A stretch of DNA of 64,000 bases from Pyrus communis (lineage: Eukaryota; Streptophyta; Magnoliopsida; Rosales; Rosaceae), in NCBI RefSeq assembly GCF_963583255.1, contig NC_084805.1, forward strand, positions 13,051,375 through 13,115,374. Direction: 5' to 3'. A program made the position numbers and the translations under genes. Each line of letters begins with the position of its first letter. Position 1 is the stretch's first letter. Shown here piece after piece: positions 10,575 through 21,470 of this stretch. The notes beneath the pieces were generated by a model. That model saw only the letters and a list, made by a program, of their open reading frames with translations. It made no database searches and was not told where the DNA came from.

Positions 10575-10619
10575 TAAATAATAAGTAAATTAAGTTTCCA
10601 CAAAAAAAAAGAAAAAAAG
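10575..10619 (+). mobile_element. 45-bp A-tailed insertion with 13-bp target duplication
   Basis: AGGTGTGGGGGAC occurs exactly at 10562-10574 and 10620-10632, flanking 45 bp that ends in an A-rich tail (ACAAAAAAAAAG then AAAAAAAG). Unit A has the site only once (GGGTGTGGGGGA near 3960-3972). This is the signature of a severely 5'-truncated target-primed retroposition, landing about 12 bp upstream of the copy 2 TATA box. Confidence 0.75.
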
Positions 10620-11115
10620 AGGTGTGGGGGACCTGGAGGACTTGGGGTTTGGATTTGTTCCTTGGAAGTAGGCGCTAGAAGAAGCAGTCTAATTGGGAGA
10701 CGGCTAGCCAAAAGAGAAAAAACATTAATCATTAATTGAGACGTGTGGACTATATCAAAATTCAAATGGGGCATGTGAAAGGTTCAAATATATGTTTAAA
10801 TATATTAAAGTAGACTTATACGACTACGTAAGTTTACTAGTCTTTTGTTTTTTTGAAGCATCTCTAAAGGTGATGTCAAAATCCTAGATTGTATGTCACT
10901 GTGCATATTTGACATCAAAAGTCTCTCCAACTGAAATGTTATTTGCTAACTGAATTTGAAGGCTTGGTGATTTAGAGTTAAATTTGACATCAATGTCAAA
11001 TTTATTTTTAATTCATTTATGGTGAATCCCTTATTTCATTCACATTTCAACCAATAAAAATTTTGTTTCAACATTTTTTTAATAATTACAACCATTTAAA
11101 ACTCTATTTACATAA

Positions 11116-11544
11116 TAGGCTTAATTGGATTAATGGTGATAGGCTAGTTGGAAAATAGTATCTGTGATAAAAAAAAAAAAAAAAAAAAAAATTAGTATTT
11201 AAGCCCAAGGGAAGTCTGTTGGATTTAGGCCAAAAATTGAAAATTTCATCAACTCTTTACTAATTGTTAGCACAAGAGGCTCACACGTGAATCTAACAAG
11301 ATAAAGTTAACCTCACATTTAAACCTCACATACTAACAATTAACAGCGAGTTATGTTTTAATCTAATATGTGTGGCTCACGTGCTAATAATTAATGGAGA
11401 GTTGACAGAATTTTCAATTTTTGGGCATAAATCCTAACAAACTTCACCACATGGGCTTAAATCTTAGTTTATTTATTTATTTTACCACTAGATTATCTTC
11501 CAACTATCCTGTCATCACAGAGACTAATAATCCAATTAGGCCTA
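11116..11544. mobile_element. Long-TIR MITE, nested
   Basis: Ends are TAGGCTTAATTGGATTA and, reversed, TAGGCCTAATTGGATTA. The inverted arms extend inward for over 100 bp each (TTAGGCCAAAAATTGAAAA on the left, TTATGCCCAAAAATTGAAAA on the right reversed). A poly(A) run of about 22 bp at 11169-11190 interrupts the left arm. Non-coding. Confidence 0.7.
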
Positions 11545-11644
11545 AATAATAAAATAACATTTCAGAATTTGGTTGGAGAAGTACAAAATTTGACATAAGA
11601 CTTTAGATTGTCACATCACCCATCAATTATAATTTGACTCTTAC

Positions 11645-12005
11645 ACTCTGTTTGGACGAGGAAATTTAAAATTACTAAGGAATTTTAAAATGACGGAAAT
11701 TGAAATGACATAATTTTATTTTCTAGAATAGGTGAATTTTCTTGTTTGATTAACTTAAAAGAACAATGAAATTTGAAACATAATTTGTTATTTTTAAACT
11801 TTCACTCCAGGAAATTCAAAAATGACATATATTTACATGTAATTTAAACTTGAGAATTGGAGGTCACAAATTCCAAGTTTTTTCCCACGCGGAAATTCTA
11901 AATTTATGTGCTTATGAATTCAAATAAGGGAATGGGTGCATAGTAATTTATAAATTTTGACTTTTATCAAAATTCTAAGTTTATTTCCCTCATCTAAGCA
12001 TAGTG
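11645..12005. mobile_element. Second nested MITE
   Basis: The left end CACTCTGTTTGGACGAGG and the right end, reversed, CACTATGCTTAGATGAGG are inverted repeats followed on both sides by AAAT..AA(A/C)TTA. About 360 bp, non-coding. A short TTA/CTA flank is compatible with a Harbinger-type 3-bp duplication, but this is weak. Confidence 0.5.
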
Positions 12006-12049
12006 CTATAATTTGACATTATTTTTTAGAGATGGTCATATATTGTTAT

Positions 12050-15000
12050 TGTGACAACCCGTTCCAAATTTTACGTTTTTATTTTATTTTTAAAAGCGTG
12101 AATTTACGAAATTGCCCTAGAGGTAAGGACTTTGACTTCCGTTGACCATCGACTTGAGAGATGTTGGACTTATTCTTTTAGCATATCCTCGTAGTACTCG
12201 TTGGTACGAACGTATAGGCGAAAGCCGTTTGCGAGTCCGGATTATAACGGTATAGTTACGGACGTTCGAAATTGGTTATTCAAGGTTTAGTGTTAATTAA
12301 ATTAAATCCCCAATCAGAAATTGGTTATTCAAGGTGAAGCCCAATCAGAAATGGAGGAAAGAAAGAAAAAAAAAAAAAAAAAAGATTGGGCGAGTTGCCC
12401 AATCGGGAAAGATGAGAGGAGAGAGTTCTGGCGAATCAAGAGAAGAGAAATGAGGACACTAACCAACCAGAGGAGAGAATAGGAGGGAAAGGAGGGAGAA
12501 GGAGAAGGAGGGGAAGCCGGGTTCCCTTGACCCACAACCCGTTTTCAACCCGGTCGGCAAACACCTCCCTTTTCGACGATTTTCACCCATTTTTCCGATG
12601 AATTGCTTTCATAAACCTCTTGAGAACTCCACCATAACCTTCCCTCTATCCATTCCATCTCAAATTTGGAGAGATTTGGCCTTGAAAATAGAGAAATCCG
12701 CAAGGAGGGGTGCAGCGGCTTTGGCTTCGAACCACCCAATCCCGAAGCAATTTCTTTCAATTTCCACCACCCATAGCATCCTCTTGAGGCCTAGAACAAA
12801 GCCCAAGCAATGGTTTGGACGACGGAGTTGTTTTGGAGTCGGATTGAACACACCTGCAACCTAGGGTTCCGCACGGTTTTGGTGAAATTAAGGTACTTCC
12901 AAGCCAATTTGGCCTTGGCCACAGGTATAAAGTTTACTCTACTCACTGAGATCTTTATTTTTGTAAATTTTGGTAATTTTTGGAAATAGTTGGATTTTCC
13001 GGCGAGTCGGGGCGGCCGACCGCCACCCGCGGCGGCGCATGGCCAGTGGGCCGCCAATGCTATTTTTAGGCTATATTGAATGTTTTGAATTCAGTTTTGT
13101 CATTTGAATGATGTAGGTTGATCGTTGGAACCTAAATTCGTTACGATACGTTACCTGATAAAAATGGAAATCGATGATTCGACCATTGGATCGTCACCAA
13201 AATTGGATACATTATAATACGTAATATTTAGAGATCATAGGAATTTTTGGATCGGGAATCCGACCTACGGATCTTCCTGAATTGGATTTGTAAGTTAATA
13301 AAATAAATGTTCACGGCCACTTGTTTTAGGCAATTGGCAGAGATCTGACCGTTGGATCGTAATGAAATTTTAATATGTTATTCTAGAAACATATTGTGGA
13401 TTGTTGGGAGTTGCGGATTGGAAATCTGATATGCGGATCTTCCGGGTCAAGTTATACAGGGTTGTAAACCCTACCGTCGATCTTTGATCGACTGTTGACT
13501 TGTGGTCAATAGGTCTGAAACTATTTTAGAATGTCGTTGAGGTTGTGCTTTATGTGAATTACGTATTCTACGGATAAAAGTTCTGAGATGTGATTTGATA
13601 ATTGGTCACAGGGACCAATCATTCAGGATGCCTCGATGTGTGCGCTAGAGAATCATAGCGTGGACTCCAGGTGAGTGGATCTTTTCCTTTTTATCGTACA
13701 TATTATTGAGAGTTCTATCGACACTTTTAAATTAATTAGGTATTTATCTTCATATAATTATTGTGAATGCTTGAAGTACCTATATGAACTACGAATGGCT
13801 TGATCCTTGTTTAGGGTACATAGGCAGTCTAACGAGACGTTAGATGCAGCCATAAAATATTTGAGACAAAAGCCTTGCTTGGGAAATTGAGTAATGCGAA
13901 GGAAATTGGTAAAGGCAAGTTTTAGTTTTGTGAATTAGTTAGTTAAATTAGCGTTAATTGGGTTGTCATGGATAATTATGCCTGAAAATAAGTAGTTCGA
14001 GAGTAGGGTGTTATTGATTGTACATTTCACACCGTATTGTTTATAATTGAAAATGCTACGACATGGTTGAGTATTAGATTGCATCATGGTATATCCATAT
14101 GTATATTACTTGCATATAATTATTGGGAATGCTTTCAAGTGCAAAGGTGAACGCAGGACACCCAGGTAAGTTTATGTGAGTTTATGGTATTAGTTGAATC
14201 GATTGCGTTATAGCATGACTACAGTTATGTGTTAGGCAGCAACATCGATATTGTCGTACTGGTTGCCATGAGTTGCACATGTTATATTGAGATGCATTGA
14301 GAGCTCATAAACCTGCACCCCGGTGTTAGTGCTCCCGCCCATGGCCAGGGCACAGTCCTTCACGTGATGTTCACCTCCCGCACCTTACGCTCACCTTGGA
14401 TCCAAGGTAGGTGCACAATCCTGTCGTACAGACCACTTTAGGTGGTTTCGACTCGTAGGTGACCCGCGATTATTCACACAGTCTTCACGTGATCGTAGCA
14501 CTTGAGCGTATTTATTTACACCCAGTCCTGTCATACAAACCACTTTAGGTGGTTCCGACTCGTGTGCAGGTATACTTATTGAGCTATTGGCTAGCCATGA
14601 TTGATAAGATATGGATAAGTCGTACAGATCACTATAGGTGACTCCGACTTATATGCTAGTCATGATTGATGAGATATGGATAAGTCGTACAGGTCACTAT
14701 AGGTGACTCCGACTTATATGCTAGCCATGTCCGACTTATATGCTAGCCATGATTGATGAGATATGGATAAGTCGTACAGGTCACTATAGGTGACTCTGAC
14801 TTACATGCTAGCCATGATTGATGAGATATGGATAAGTCGTACAGGTCACTATAGGTGACTCTGACTTATATGCTAGCCATGATTGATGAGATAAGGATAA
14901 GTCGTACAGGTCACTATAGGCGACTCCAACTTATATGCTAGCCATGATTGATGAGATATGGATAAGTTGTACATGTCATTTTAGATGACTCTGACTGATA

Positions 15001-15529
15001 TATCACTTTGTATTGATTAAGTTCATTTGGCATACTTATTAATGTATGGTGGAGTTGATGGCAAACCATGGTTTTGGTCATTTCTGAGTATGGTTTGGAT
15101 ATATGTATATATGTTGTATTGTCCTATAGAAAACGATAAGGGAATTACAGTGAGGGGTTATTACTGTTAGAAAGGTAATAGTTTTCGGAAGCTTGGTTTT
15201 ACTGCTTACTCACACTTTCTGTTTTGTACCCCTTCAGGTTTAAACTGCTGAGTTTGTATCGACGAGGATATATAGCTAATCTTAGTATTGGTGGCTACTT
15301 TTAAGGGTATGATTCTTACCCACACTACTGTACCTTACTTATGCTCTGACATCGGGTGTGAAATGGGTTCGCTCCCACTCGTAGCGCACTCTGGTATTTA
15401 GACACTTTTAGATTCAAATTTATTCACTTTTTATACACTATCACATTTTATGGCTTCGTCACCTTCCAGGTGTCGGCCAACATAGCTCGATTCAGGATCC
15501 AAGTGAACTTTCTGGATCGGGGTGTGTCA
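12050..15529. mobile_element. Solo LTR, 3.48 kb, with exact 5-bp target duplication
   Basis: The sequence begins TGTGACAACCCG and ends GGGGTGTGTCA and is flanked by GTTAT on both sides (12045-12049 and 15530-15534). TG...CA ends with a 5-bp duplication and no internal retroviral-type genes indicate a solo LTR left by recombination between two LTRs. The several short open frames in the GC-richer part (12330-13060) have no recognisable domain. The right half carries a hairpin minisatellite (14418-14990). A related fragment in inverse orientation lies at about 16750-17550. Confidence 0.85.
14418..14990. repeat. Hairpin minisatellite inside the solo LTR
   Basis: About six tandem copies of a 65-66 bp unit (from 14590) containing GATAAGTCGTACAGGTCACT then ATAGGTGACTCCGACTTAT. 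Within each unit ATAAGTCG pairs with CGACTTAT and GGTCAC with GTGACT, so each copy can form a stem-loop. Two diverged modules of the same design (GTCGTACAGACCACTTTAGG and CATACAAACCACTTTAGG) precede the array at about 14420 and 14528. A 20-bp partial duplication breaks the register near 14720-14740. Confidence 0.85.
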
Positions 15530-15534
15530 GTTAT

Positions 15535-16134
15535 CCCCACCTACCACAACATTCTCTTTTGGAGTAAAAAAGAGCACCTTAATTTATAAGCCATAAACCT
15601 CATTAGTGGAATCAAAATGTGCTGATTATTCACAAACAACAAGTATCAAGTATGAATTAGCTCTTGAAGCACATCGTTTCTCAATGTTGAAAGAGGTTAA
15701 CGAATTTAAGTTATGTTTTTTATTTTCAGACAAGAAGCGTTATCAGTGTTTAATTAATTATCACAAATAAATACAAAATTTATATCAACCATTAGATATT
15801 TGAGTTTATTATTTGCATATTTACCAGAAAAGTATACGATAATGATAGCAATTAGAAGATTATGAGTCAGAGATATGGTGGCATTACATCATATTATTAG
15901 GCATGGCTAAGTTGACCACGTTTGCGCCTAAATTGGCTTGATTTGGAAGGTTGCTACTTTTTAAAACAAGTGAATTCGGTTTCGCAGTGGTACGGATCAG
16001 TAACACTATATTTTGACACATAATTTGGGTTTTACAATGGATATGGATTAGTGACACCACATTTTTGACACAATTTTATTTTTGGTAAACATTTTTTCAC
16101 ACATATTGACACAAATCTTAAATCACCAAATTTA
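15535..16134. other. End of duplication unit B and unclassified AT-rich sequence
   Basis: The first 45 bp (ACCACAACATTCTCTTTTGG) match unit A at 4208-4250, confirming that the solo LTR and MITEs were inserted into the duplicate. The rest shows no gene or clear repeat. Confidence 0.5.
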
Positions 16135-16135
16135 A

Positions 16136-16292
16136 GGAAAATTAATAAAAAAAATGTTTGAAAACTTTGAGTTTTAACGACAAGAACAAAATAAAGGGTA
16201 AAGTAAATAGTACCAGGATTGACTTTTTAATGTAAAAATGTGGTTTTTCGTTAAAATAAACAGTAACAGGAGATTTTCGTTAAAGTTTCCTT
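16136..16292. mobile_element. MITE of the ACTTTGAGTTTTAACGA family, copy 2
   Basis: Same motif order as 2150-2301: GGAAAATTAATAAAA, AAAACTTTGAGTTTTAACGA, AATAGTACCAGGATTGAC and a terminal CGTTAAAGTTTCC. The inverted ends GGAAA(A)TT / AAGTTTCC are readable. About 157 bp. Confidence 0.7.
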
Positions 16293-16749
16293 ATACACTT
16301 TAACAGTTGAGATGCAATATAATTAATCCAATTAATTATCTTTTTTTAAATAATTATATATTTGGTAACAAAATTCTAAAAGCCTTTTAATCAAATTTAT
16401 TATTCTCTCTCCTATCTCATTAATTCTCCTCTCTTTTCCCGTTTGGCTATTTACTCTCTTATCCTCCCTTTATACTGATATCCCTCTCGCGTTCAACTCC
16501 ATCGTCCTCCCCATCTATCTTGTTTTCCCAGTTTCATTTTTGTTGTTGTTGTAATTCTTCCACATCTTGATGGTCATATCTTAAGTCACAAGTCAAACCT
16601 TTGTGCTTTGCGGCTATAGCCTATGACCTATGACTACAATTGATTAAGGGGAAAAAAATGAAATTACGCTCTGCAGCCTATGGCTAATAGTTGATTGCAG
16701 AACGCTAACTCAATATGAATACAGCCAATAATTGTACTTAATTATCCTG

Positions 16750-17550
16750 GTTCATGATGCCAGGTATGTTTGAAGCGTCGCACGTGGCGGCTGGCGGCCA
16801 CCACTCGCCGGAATTTTCACCTAACGCCAAATAGCTCAAATTATACCAAAATGAAGCTTGAGGAGTAGAGTACGATTTATAATTTCTTCTGGGTCCAATT
16901 CCGTGGGAAAACGCTGAAAACGCTCATGGATTGCCGAAAAACCATAGAAAGGGTGATCGTCGATTCAACGTCATCGATGCTCCAACGCCTCGAACATTGC
17001 TTGGGCTTTGTTCCTGGGCTCGTGGTGAGTCAGATGATGGTGGTAGGTGACGTCGGAAAGCGCAGGAACGGCGGGATCGTCGCTGTGAGAGGAAGACGAC
17101 GACTCTGTTCGTAGTAAAACTGTGATCAAACTCGCTTGAGTTTCGGTGGAAATGATATTTGGGGCGAGCTGAGTTGTTTCCTGGTGGTGACTGGCTTTAA
17201 TTCGCTAGAAAAAAAACATCGGAGCGGCGTCGGAACAGCTTGCAGAAACCGGGTCGGAAAAACGGGTCATGTGAGTGACCCAGTCTCAGTCCAGTCGGCT
17301 GTCCAGTTTTCCAGAACGGGGATTGGTCCCCCTTCCAATTTACGTTTTTGTCCTTGACTTACGTAGCTCGTAATTCCTTTGTTGTAGCTCCGTTTCGAGA
17401 ATAGTATTTGCCTACGTCCTCATACAATCGAGCTCTATTAAAAACCATTAAGTGTAACCCCGAAAGGTGTACGGATTTTAAATGACTATTACGAAAACTC
17501 AAACTTTGTAACTAGTTAACTAAAACTCTAAAATTAACAAAAATAAAATT
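16750..17550 (-). mobile_element. Diverged LTR fragment, inverse orientation
   Basis: The minus strand contains GAACAAAGCCCAAGCAATG, which matches 12795-12813 of the 3.5-kb solo LTR, with similar GC-rich surroundings (CCACTCGCCGGAA, GGCGGGATCG). The right part has TAGCTCCGTTTCGAGAATAG and AGTGTAACCCCGAAAGG, motifs I associate with plant LTRs. No target duplication was found, so it is a fragment. Confidence 0.5.
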
Positions 17551-17572
17551 GCGCAAATACAATATATGAAAA

Positions 17573-18109
17573 TTAAATAGTGAAATCCAGGGACGGAATT
17601 TCACACTTCCTCTCAACACATTCATTTTGTGATGGAGTGTGAGGACAACTATATTGATGTGATATACCAAGACTTAAGAGAAAAGAATTGAATGGAGAAC
17701 TTATGAACTCACCCCCTGAATCAGACCTCAAAATCTTTATTTTCTTTCCAATCATGTTTTCTACATAAGCTTTGAAGTTTACAAAAATGAAAAATACTTC
17801 AGACTTAGCTTTCAGAGGGAACAACCAAGTAGACTTAGTGAACTTGTCCACAAACAACACATAAAATTTGTAACCACCAACAATAGTGACTGGAGTTGGT
17901 CCCTAAACATCAGAGTGAATCAACTCTAAACTAGCAAAGATAGTATTAGTACTAGAGGACAAAGACAATTTGTGATTTTTACCTATAGCATAATTTGAGC
18001 AAAATACATTAGTGAACTTGTCACCACTGTGAGCAAGCTTATCCTTATGTAAAATCTCTCTAAACATAGCTACACAAAGATGGCCAAACCTCTTGTGCCA
18101 TAGCTGCAA
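17573..18109 (-). pseudogene. copia pol relic: GAG-pre-integrase and integrase core
   Basis: The frame 18109-17903 gives LWHKRFGHLC (HHCC zinc-binding start) and the frame 17860-17573 gives the DDE core: VDKFTKSTWLFPLKAKSEVF, ILRSDSGGEF (second Asp) and HTPSQNECVERK (Glu). A stop between the two segments and truncation after VERK make it inactive. Confidence 0.85.
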
Positions 18110-18267
18110 GGAAACTTTAGTACTGATAAGAGGATAATGTGTAGAGGATACTAAGGAAAGACCTTGAAAAGGATAGAAACCATGTTTAACTGGCCCTCAA
18201 AAAAGTATCCTCCCCGTAGAATGATCCTTGATTTCAGAACCATCAGAATCAAGGGTAAAAACTGTAA

Positions 18268-18884
18268 TTATCTTTTAGATATTGATAGGCAGAAGAGTAG
18301 ATTGAATTTCATCATGGGAACATGAAGAACATTATTCAATCTATAGGCAATATCTAGTGTTTTAAGCATAGAAGTACCAATATGATGAATAGACATACCT
18401 TGTCCATCACCAATATCCACCTTGTCTTCACCATAATAAGGAATTAGGGAAGAAATGGCTAAGATGTCATTGGTTATATGAGATGTGGGTCCATAAATCA
18501 TCAACCAAGTAGGAGGAGATTGCTTGGAAGTAGTGTGAGCATACATAGCAGCCAATTTTGTAGGAGGAACTTTACTAGCAAAAGAATGAGTCATGTGTTC
18601 ATAATAGTCAATAGCTTCATGATTATAAGAATGACATATTTGACAAGGAATTCTTCCACGATTGTTTCGATTAAAACCACTAGAGTTGCGATAAAAATTG
18701 CCAAAATCATTGCTAGAGTTATTTCTAAAGTTACCATAACCATTGCCCGAATTGTGAAAATTACCACGAGAATTATTGGAACTATTATGAAAATTGCCAC
18801 GATTGTTACGCAGAAAGGATCCTTTACAACCATTGTTGTTGTAATACTTTGGAGGAGCATTATAGTTGGATGACTGAACAACAT
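18268..18884 (-). pseudogene. copia gag C-terminus and protease relic
   Basis: The minus strand reads an Asn/Gly/Arg-rich nucleic-acid-binding stretch (NNRGNFHNSS, NNSSNDFGNF) and a defective zinc knuckle CQICHSYNHEAIDYY, where the last Cys of CX2CX4HX4C is replaced. Then follows a protease-like segment (WLMIYGPTSHITND, expected DSGA/DSGC motif changed to YGPT) and LNNVLHVPMMKFNLL. Catalytic Asp is not apparent. Confidence 0.75.
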
Positions 18885-18887
18885 AAG

Positions 18888-20260
18888 TGATGAGTCAATT
18901 TTATACTATATATTATTCCTTATTCTTGGTATATTTTGGTATTATTTTGGTGAGATTCTGATGGTTTGTTATGTATTTTTAATGTAGTACATGCAAACTT
19001 GTTTTGAGCTAAAAGTAATCAAACGGTGGAATTTTTGAGTTATTCCAATTGGAGCGGGTTTGTGAGTCTGTCAAGAAGATTGTATCAAAATTTCATAATT
19101 TTATCTCGAAGCATCAGATCGTGGCAAATTAATTTATGCCCAGTGTGCAATGCTGGTAGATTGGGCTGCAGAGCTTATTTGCGACTTTTGGGCTCGAAGA
19201 TGATGAATTTTGGACTGTTTGATGGGCAGATTTCCTAGTCAGAATAGGAATGTAATTCCTAGTTATCCTTTTATTATTTTATTTTCTAGTTTTTAGAAAA
19301 CTTTTTTCTATCAGGGTTTTAATTTGGAGTAGTATAAAAAAGGCTTTTTAGTCATTAGGGTTTTCTATGCAACATTGAGAGAACGAAGACATTATTTTGG
19401 AGAACTTCAGACTTTTTACCTACAAGGTGTTATCAATCCTTTTTCTAGTTAATATATTTTCTTTAGTTTTTATTCTGATTATTCGTAACTAGTCCTTTTG
19501 CTAGGGCGAAGCCATGAGCCTTAGAAGGAATACGTGATTTTATTAATTTGCTTATGCATGGATGCATGCTTGCTTTGAATTATTAATTACCGTGATTAAA
19601 CTATTTAATTGTCTTAGTGATTCGCGACCATTAGGGTATTTAGATAAGTAATTTGAAGCAATTTCTATTGGAACATCACCTGAAATTGAGGAGGGCTTCT
19701 TGTGATTAGTAATTGTAAGTTCACTTAAGACGAACATCATGCTCTTAAGGGTTGCATGGTTTTTCAAAAGGTTTTGACAAAACTTAATGAGTCTTGCATG
19801 TTTATATTTGATCTGAATATCACAGACGGATTGAATGTTAGATATACGTTTTCACTTGAACATCACGAGGAAAATATGCATTAGGAAAACCTAACCTTCA
19901 AAGCATGTATGTAGAAATTCATAAGTATTTGGTAAAATTGCATAGGATTGTTAATGGTGACGGCAAAACCCTAGTGTTTAAATTGTTTTCCAAAACCGTT
20001 TTCTTTTGCTTCTTTACTTTGTTGATCTATTTAATTATTTTTATTTAAATTTGTTTTTATTATTTTAAATTCAAAAATCAACATTTTCAAAAACATTGTT
20101 CTAAATAATTAGCTAAGAATTAGTTTAAATACAAATTATTCATTCAACCCCTGTGGAAAAATGACCTTGCTTAAGCTGCTATACTACGATAACCTTGTAC
20201 TCTTGCAAGTATTTTTAAGTGTTTTTATCCCTACTTTTGTAAGTGGTAAAAATCCTATCA
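18888..20260. mobile_element. Solo LTR, 1.37 kb, inserted in copia gag
   Basis: TGATGAGTC...CCTATCA with exact 5-bp target duplication ATAAG (18883-18887 and 20261-20265). No internal coding region. The sequence on both sides joins into one continuous copia gag when it is removed. Motifs such as AACCCCTGTGGAAAAATGACC and GCTATACTACGATAACC near the right end recall the ends of a large class of plant LTRs. A related start may be present at 45174. Confidence 0.85.
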
Positions 20261-20299
20261 ATAAGCTTTTAGAGAAGGATAGAAAGATGGTGTAGAAAG

Positions 20300-20365
20300 T
20301 AGAGATTGAGCAGCAAAATCCTATCAATAAGCAAGTATTTTTAAGGATGTTGAGATTGAGCAGCA
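20300..20365. repeat. Short duplication with templated filler
   Basis: GAGATTGAGCAGCAAAA occurs twice, at 20302-20318 and 20352-20368. The bases between include AATCCTATCAATAAGC (copied from 20251-20266) and GCAAGTATTTTTAAG (copied from about 20206-20220). This patchwork looks like filler DNA from break repair next to the solo LTR. Confidence 0.7.
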
Positions 20366-20399
20366 AAAGCCTTAAATGGTTCTGAAGCGGAAGAGGGCA

Positions 20400-21138
20400 C
20401 TCTTTTCTTCTTACGATTCATAAAAACTTCCTTGTTCAACAAAAGACTATGAAGTTCGTCCAGTCAAGTAGAAGAAATCTGAAACACAATAGAGTCAATG
20501 AAAGAATCATACTCATTAAGGAGGCCACTAAGAGTAATAGCAATGAGATCATGATCAGAGACCAGAGCGCCGACATCCATTAGAGTATCAGAAATGCCTT
20601 TGATGCGTTGTAGGTATTAAAAAATGGTGAGATCACCTTTGTTTACAGAATGGAGGCAAGAGCGGAGTTGATGGATGTGAGTTGTAGAAACACCCCCAAA
20701 ATGTTGCTCAAGATTCAACCAAAGCTCGCGAGAAGAGGTGACACCGATTATGAAGGGGTTGATGTCTTCAGAGAGTGTAGAGTTGAGCCAAATACGGATA
20801 TTCTGATCCTTTTCGTACCAAACTTCAAAACCAGGATTACAAATTCCAATGTTTTGACCAAATCGATCAGGAAGATATGGTGGTGGACAGATCTCAGATT
20901 TATCAGCAATTCCGGTGAGTTTATATCGCCTAAGAATTGGAGCAAAAAGAGCTTTCCGAATGAGGTAATTATCATGGTTGAGCTTCGTAGGCACTATACA
21001 ACTAATATTTGAAATTGTAATCGAAGAAATCGAAGAGATCGAAGAATTAGGGTTCATTGTTGTGAAATTGGGAGTGACATGCGTAAAATTAGAAGCAATA
21101 ACTTCAGGATGCGTAGGAGAAGAGCTTGAAGACACCAT
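20400..21138 (-). pseudogene. copia gag N-terminal relic
   Basis: Begins MVSSSSSPTHPEV at 21138 and contains KLNHDNYLIRKALFAPIL, then VWYEKDQNIRIWLNSTLSE, ELWLNLEQHFGG and HIHQLRSCLHSVNKG, all typical of the UBN2-type gag of Ty1/copia. It continues through stops and frameshifts (KGISDTLMDVGALVSDHDL, LNEYDSFIDSIVFQISST) to about 20400. Function was retroelement capsid; now broken. Confidence 0.8.
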
Positions 21139-21470
21139 GAATTGTAGAGAATAATCAAAGAAAAGATCGAAGATCAACAACACAAAAAATCGAAGATCGA
21201 ATTGCACAAAAAGAAGGATAGGAGTGATGTGCAACAAAGAGGCGGGTGATACCATATAAGAAAGAAGCCTTGTATATTTCTTTCTTAATGAATAAGGAAT
21301 TACAACTCAGTATATATACATTGCCAAGTAAAGCTTATAACTAAATACACCTAATTAACTCACTAAGACTAAGATTAGTTACAAAACAGTTATAACAAAC
21401 ATGCAGTTGTACAAGCTGACAAGTAGACAAGTAAAATATATAAGTGTGAGTTGTCCCTTAAGGGAGGGCA

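Larger units (their letters stand above)
10855..12036. mobile_element. MITE-like element with two nested MITEs
   Basis: The left end GAAGCATCTCTAAAGGTGATGTC and the right end, reversed, GACCATCTCTAAAAAATAATGTC form imperfect inverted repeats (given here in part). Internal blocks CTCCAACTGAAATGTTATTT and, reversed, TTGGTTGGAGAAG are also symmetrical. Elements at 11116-11544 and about 11645-12005 lie inside. The end lies just before the 3.5-kb solo LTR. It separates the copy 2 gene from the right end of duplication unit B. Confidence 0.55.
17573..21470 (-). mobile_element. Truncated Ty1/copia retrotransposon, split by a solo LTR
   Basis: Reading leftwards on the minus strand: a probable 5' LTR (about 21258-21470, approximate), a primer-binding site TGGTATCA (21247-21254, reversed) matching the 3' end of initiator tRNA-Met, gag, a zinc-knuckle region, protease-like sequence, GAG-pre-integrase and the integrase core, ending abruptly at 17573. 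Reverse transcriptase, RNase H and the 3' LTR are missing. The gag region is interrupted by a 1.37-kb solo LTR (18888-20260). The element is non-functional. Confidence 0.85.

Noticed and set aside
12329..13057. Cluster of overlapping open frames on both strands
   Set aside because: All lie inside the 3.5-kb solo LTR, and none has a recognisable domain.
18478..18873. 131-codon plus-strand frame rich in Ile, Thr and Val
   Set aside because: It is the exact antisense of the Asn/Gly-rich copia gag region read on the minus strand.
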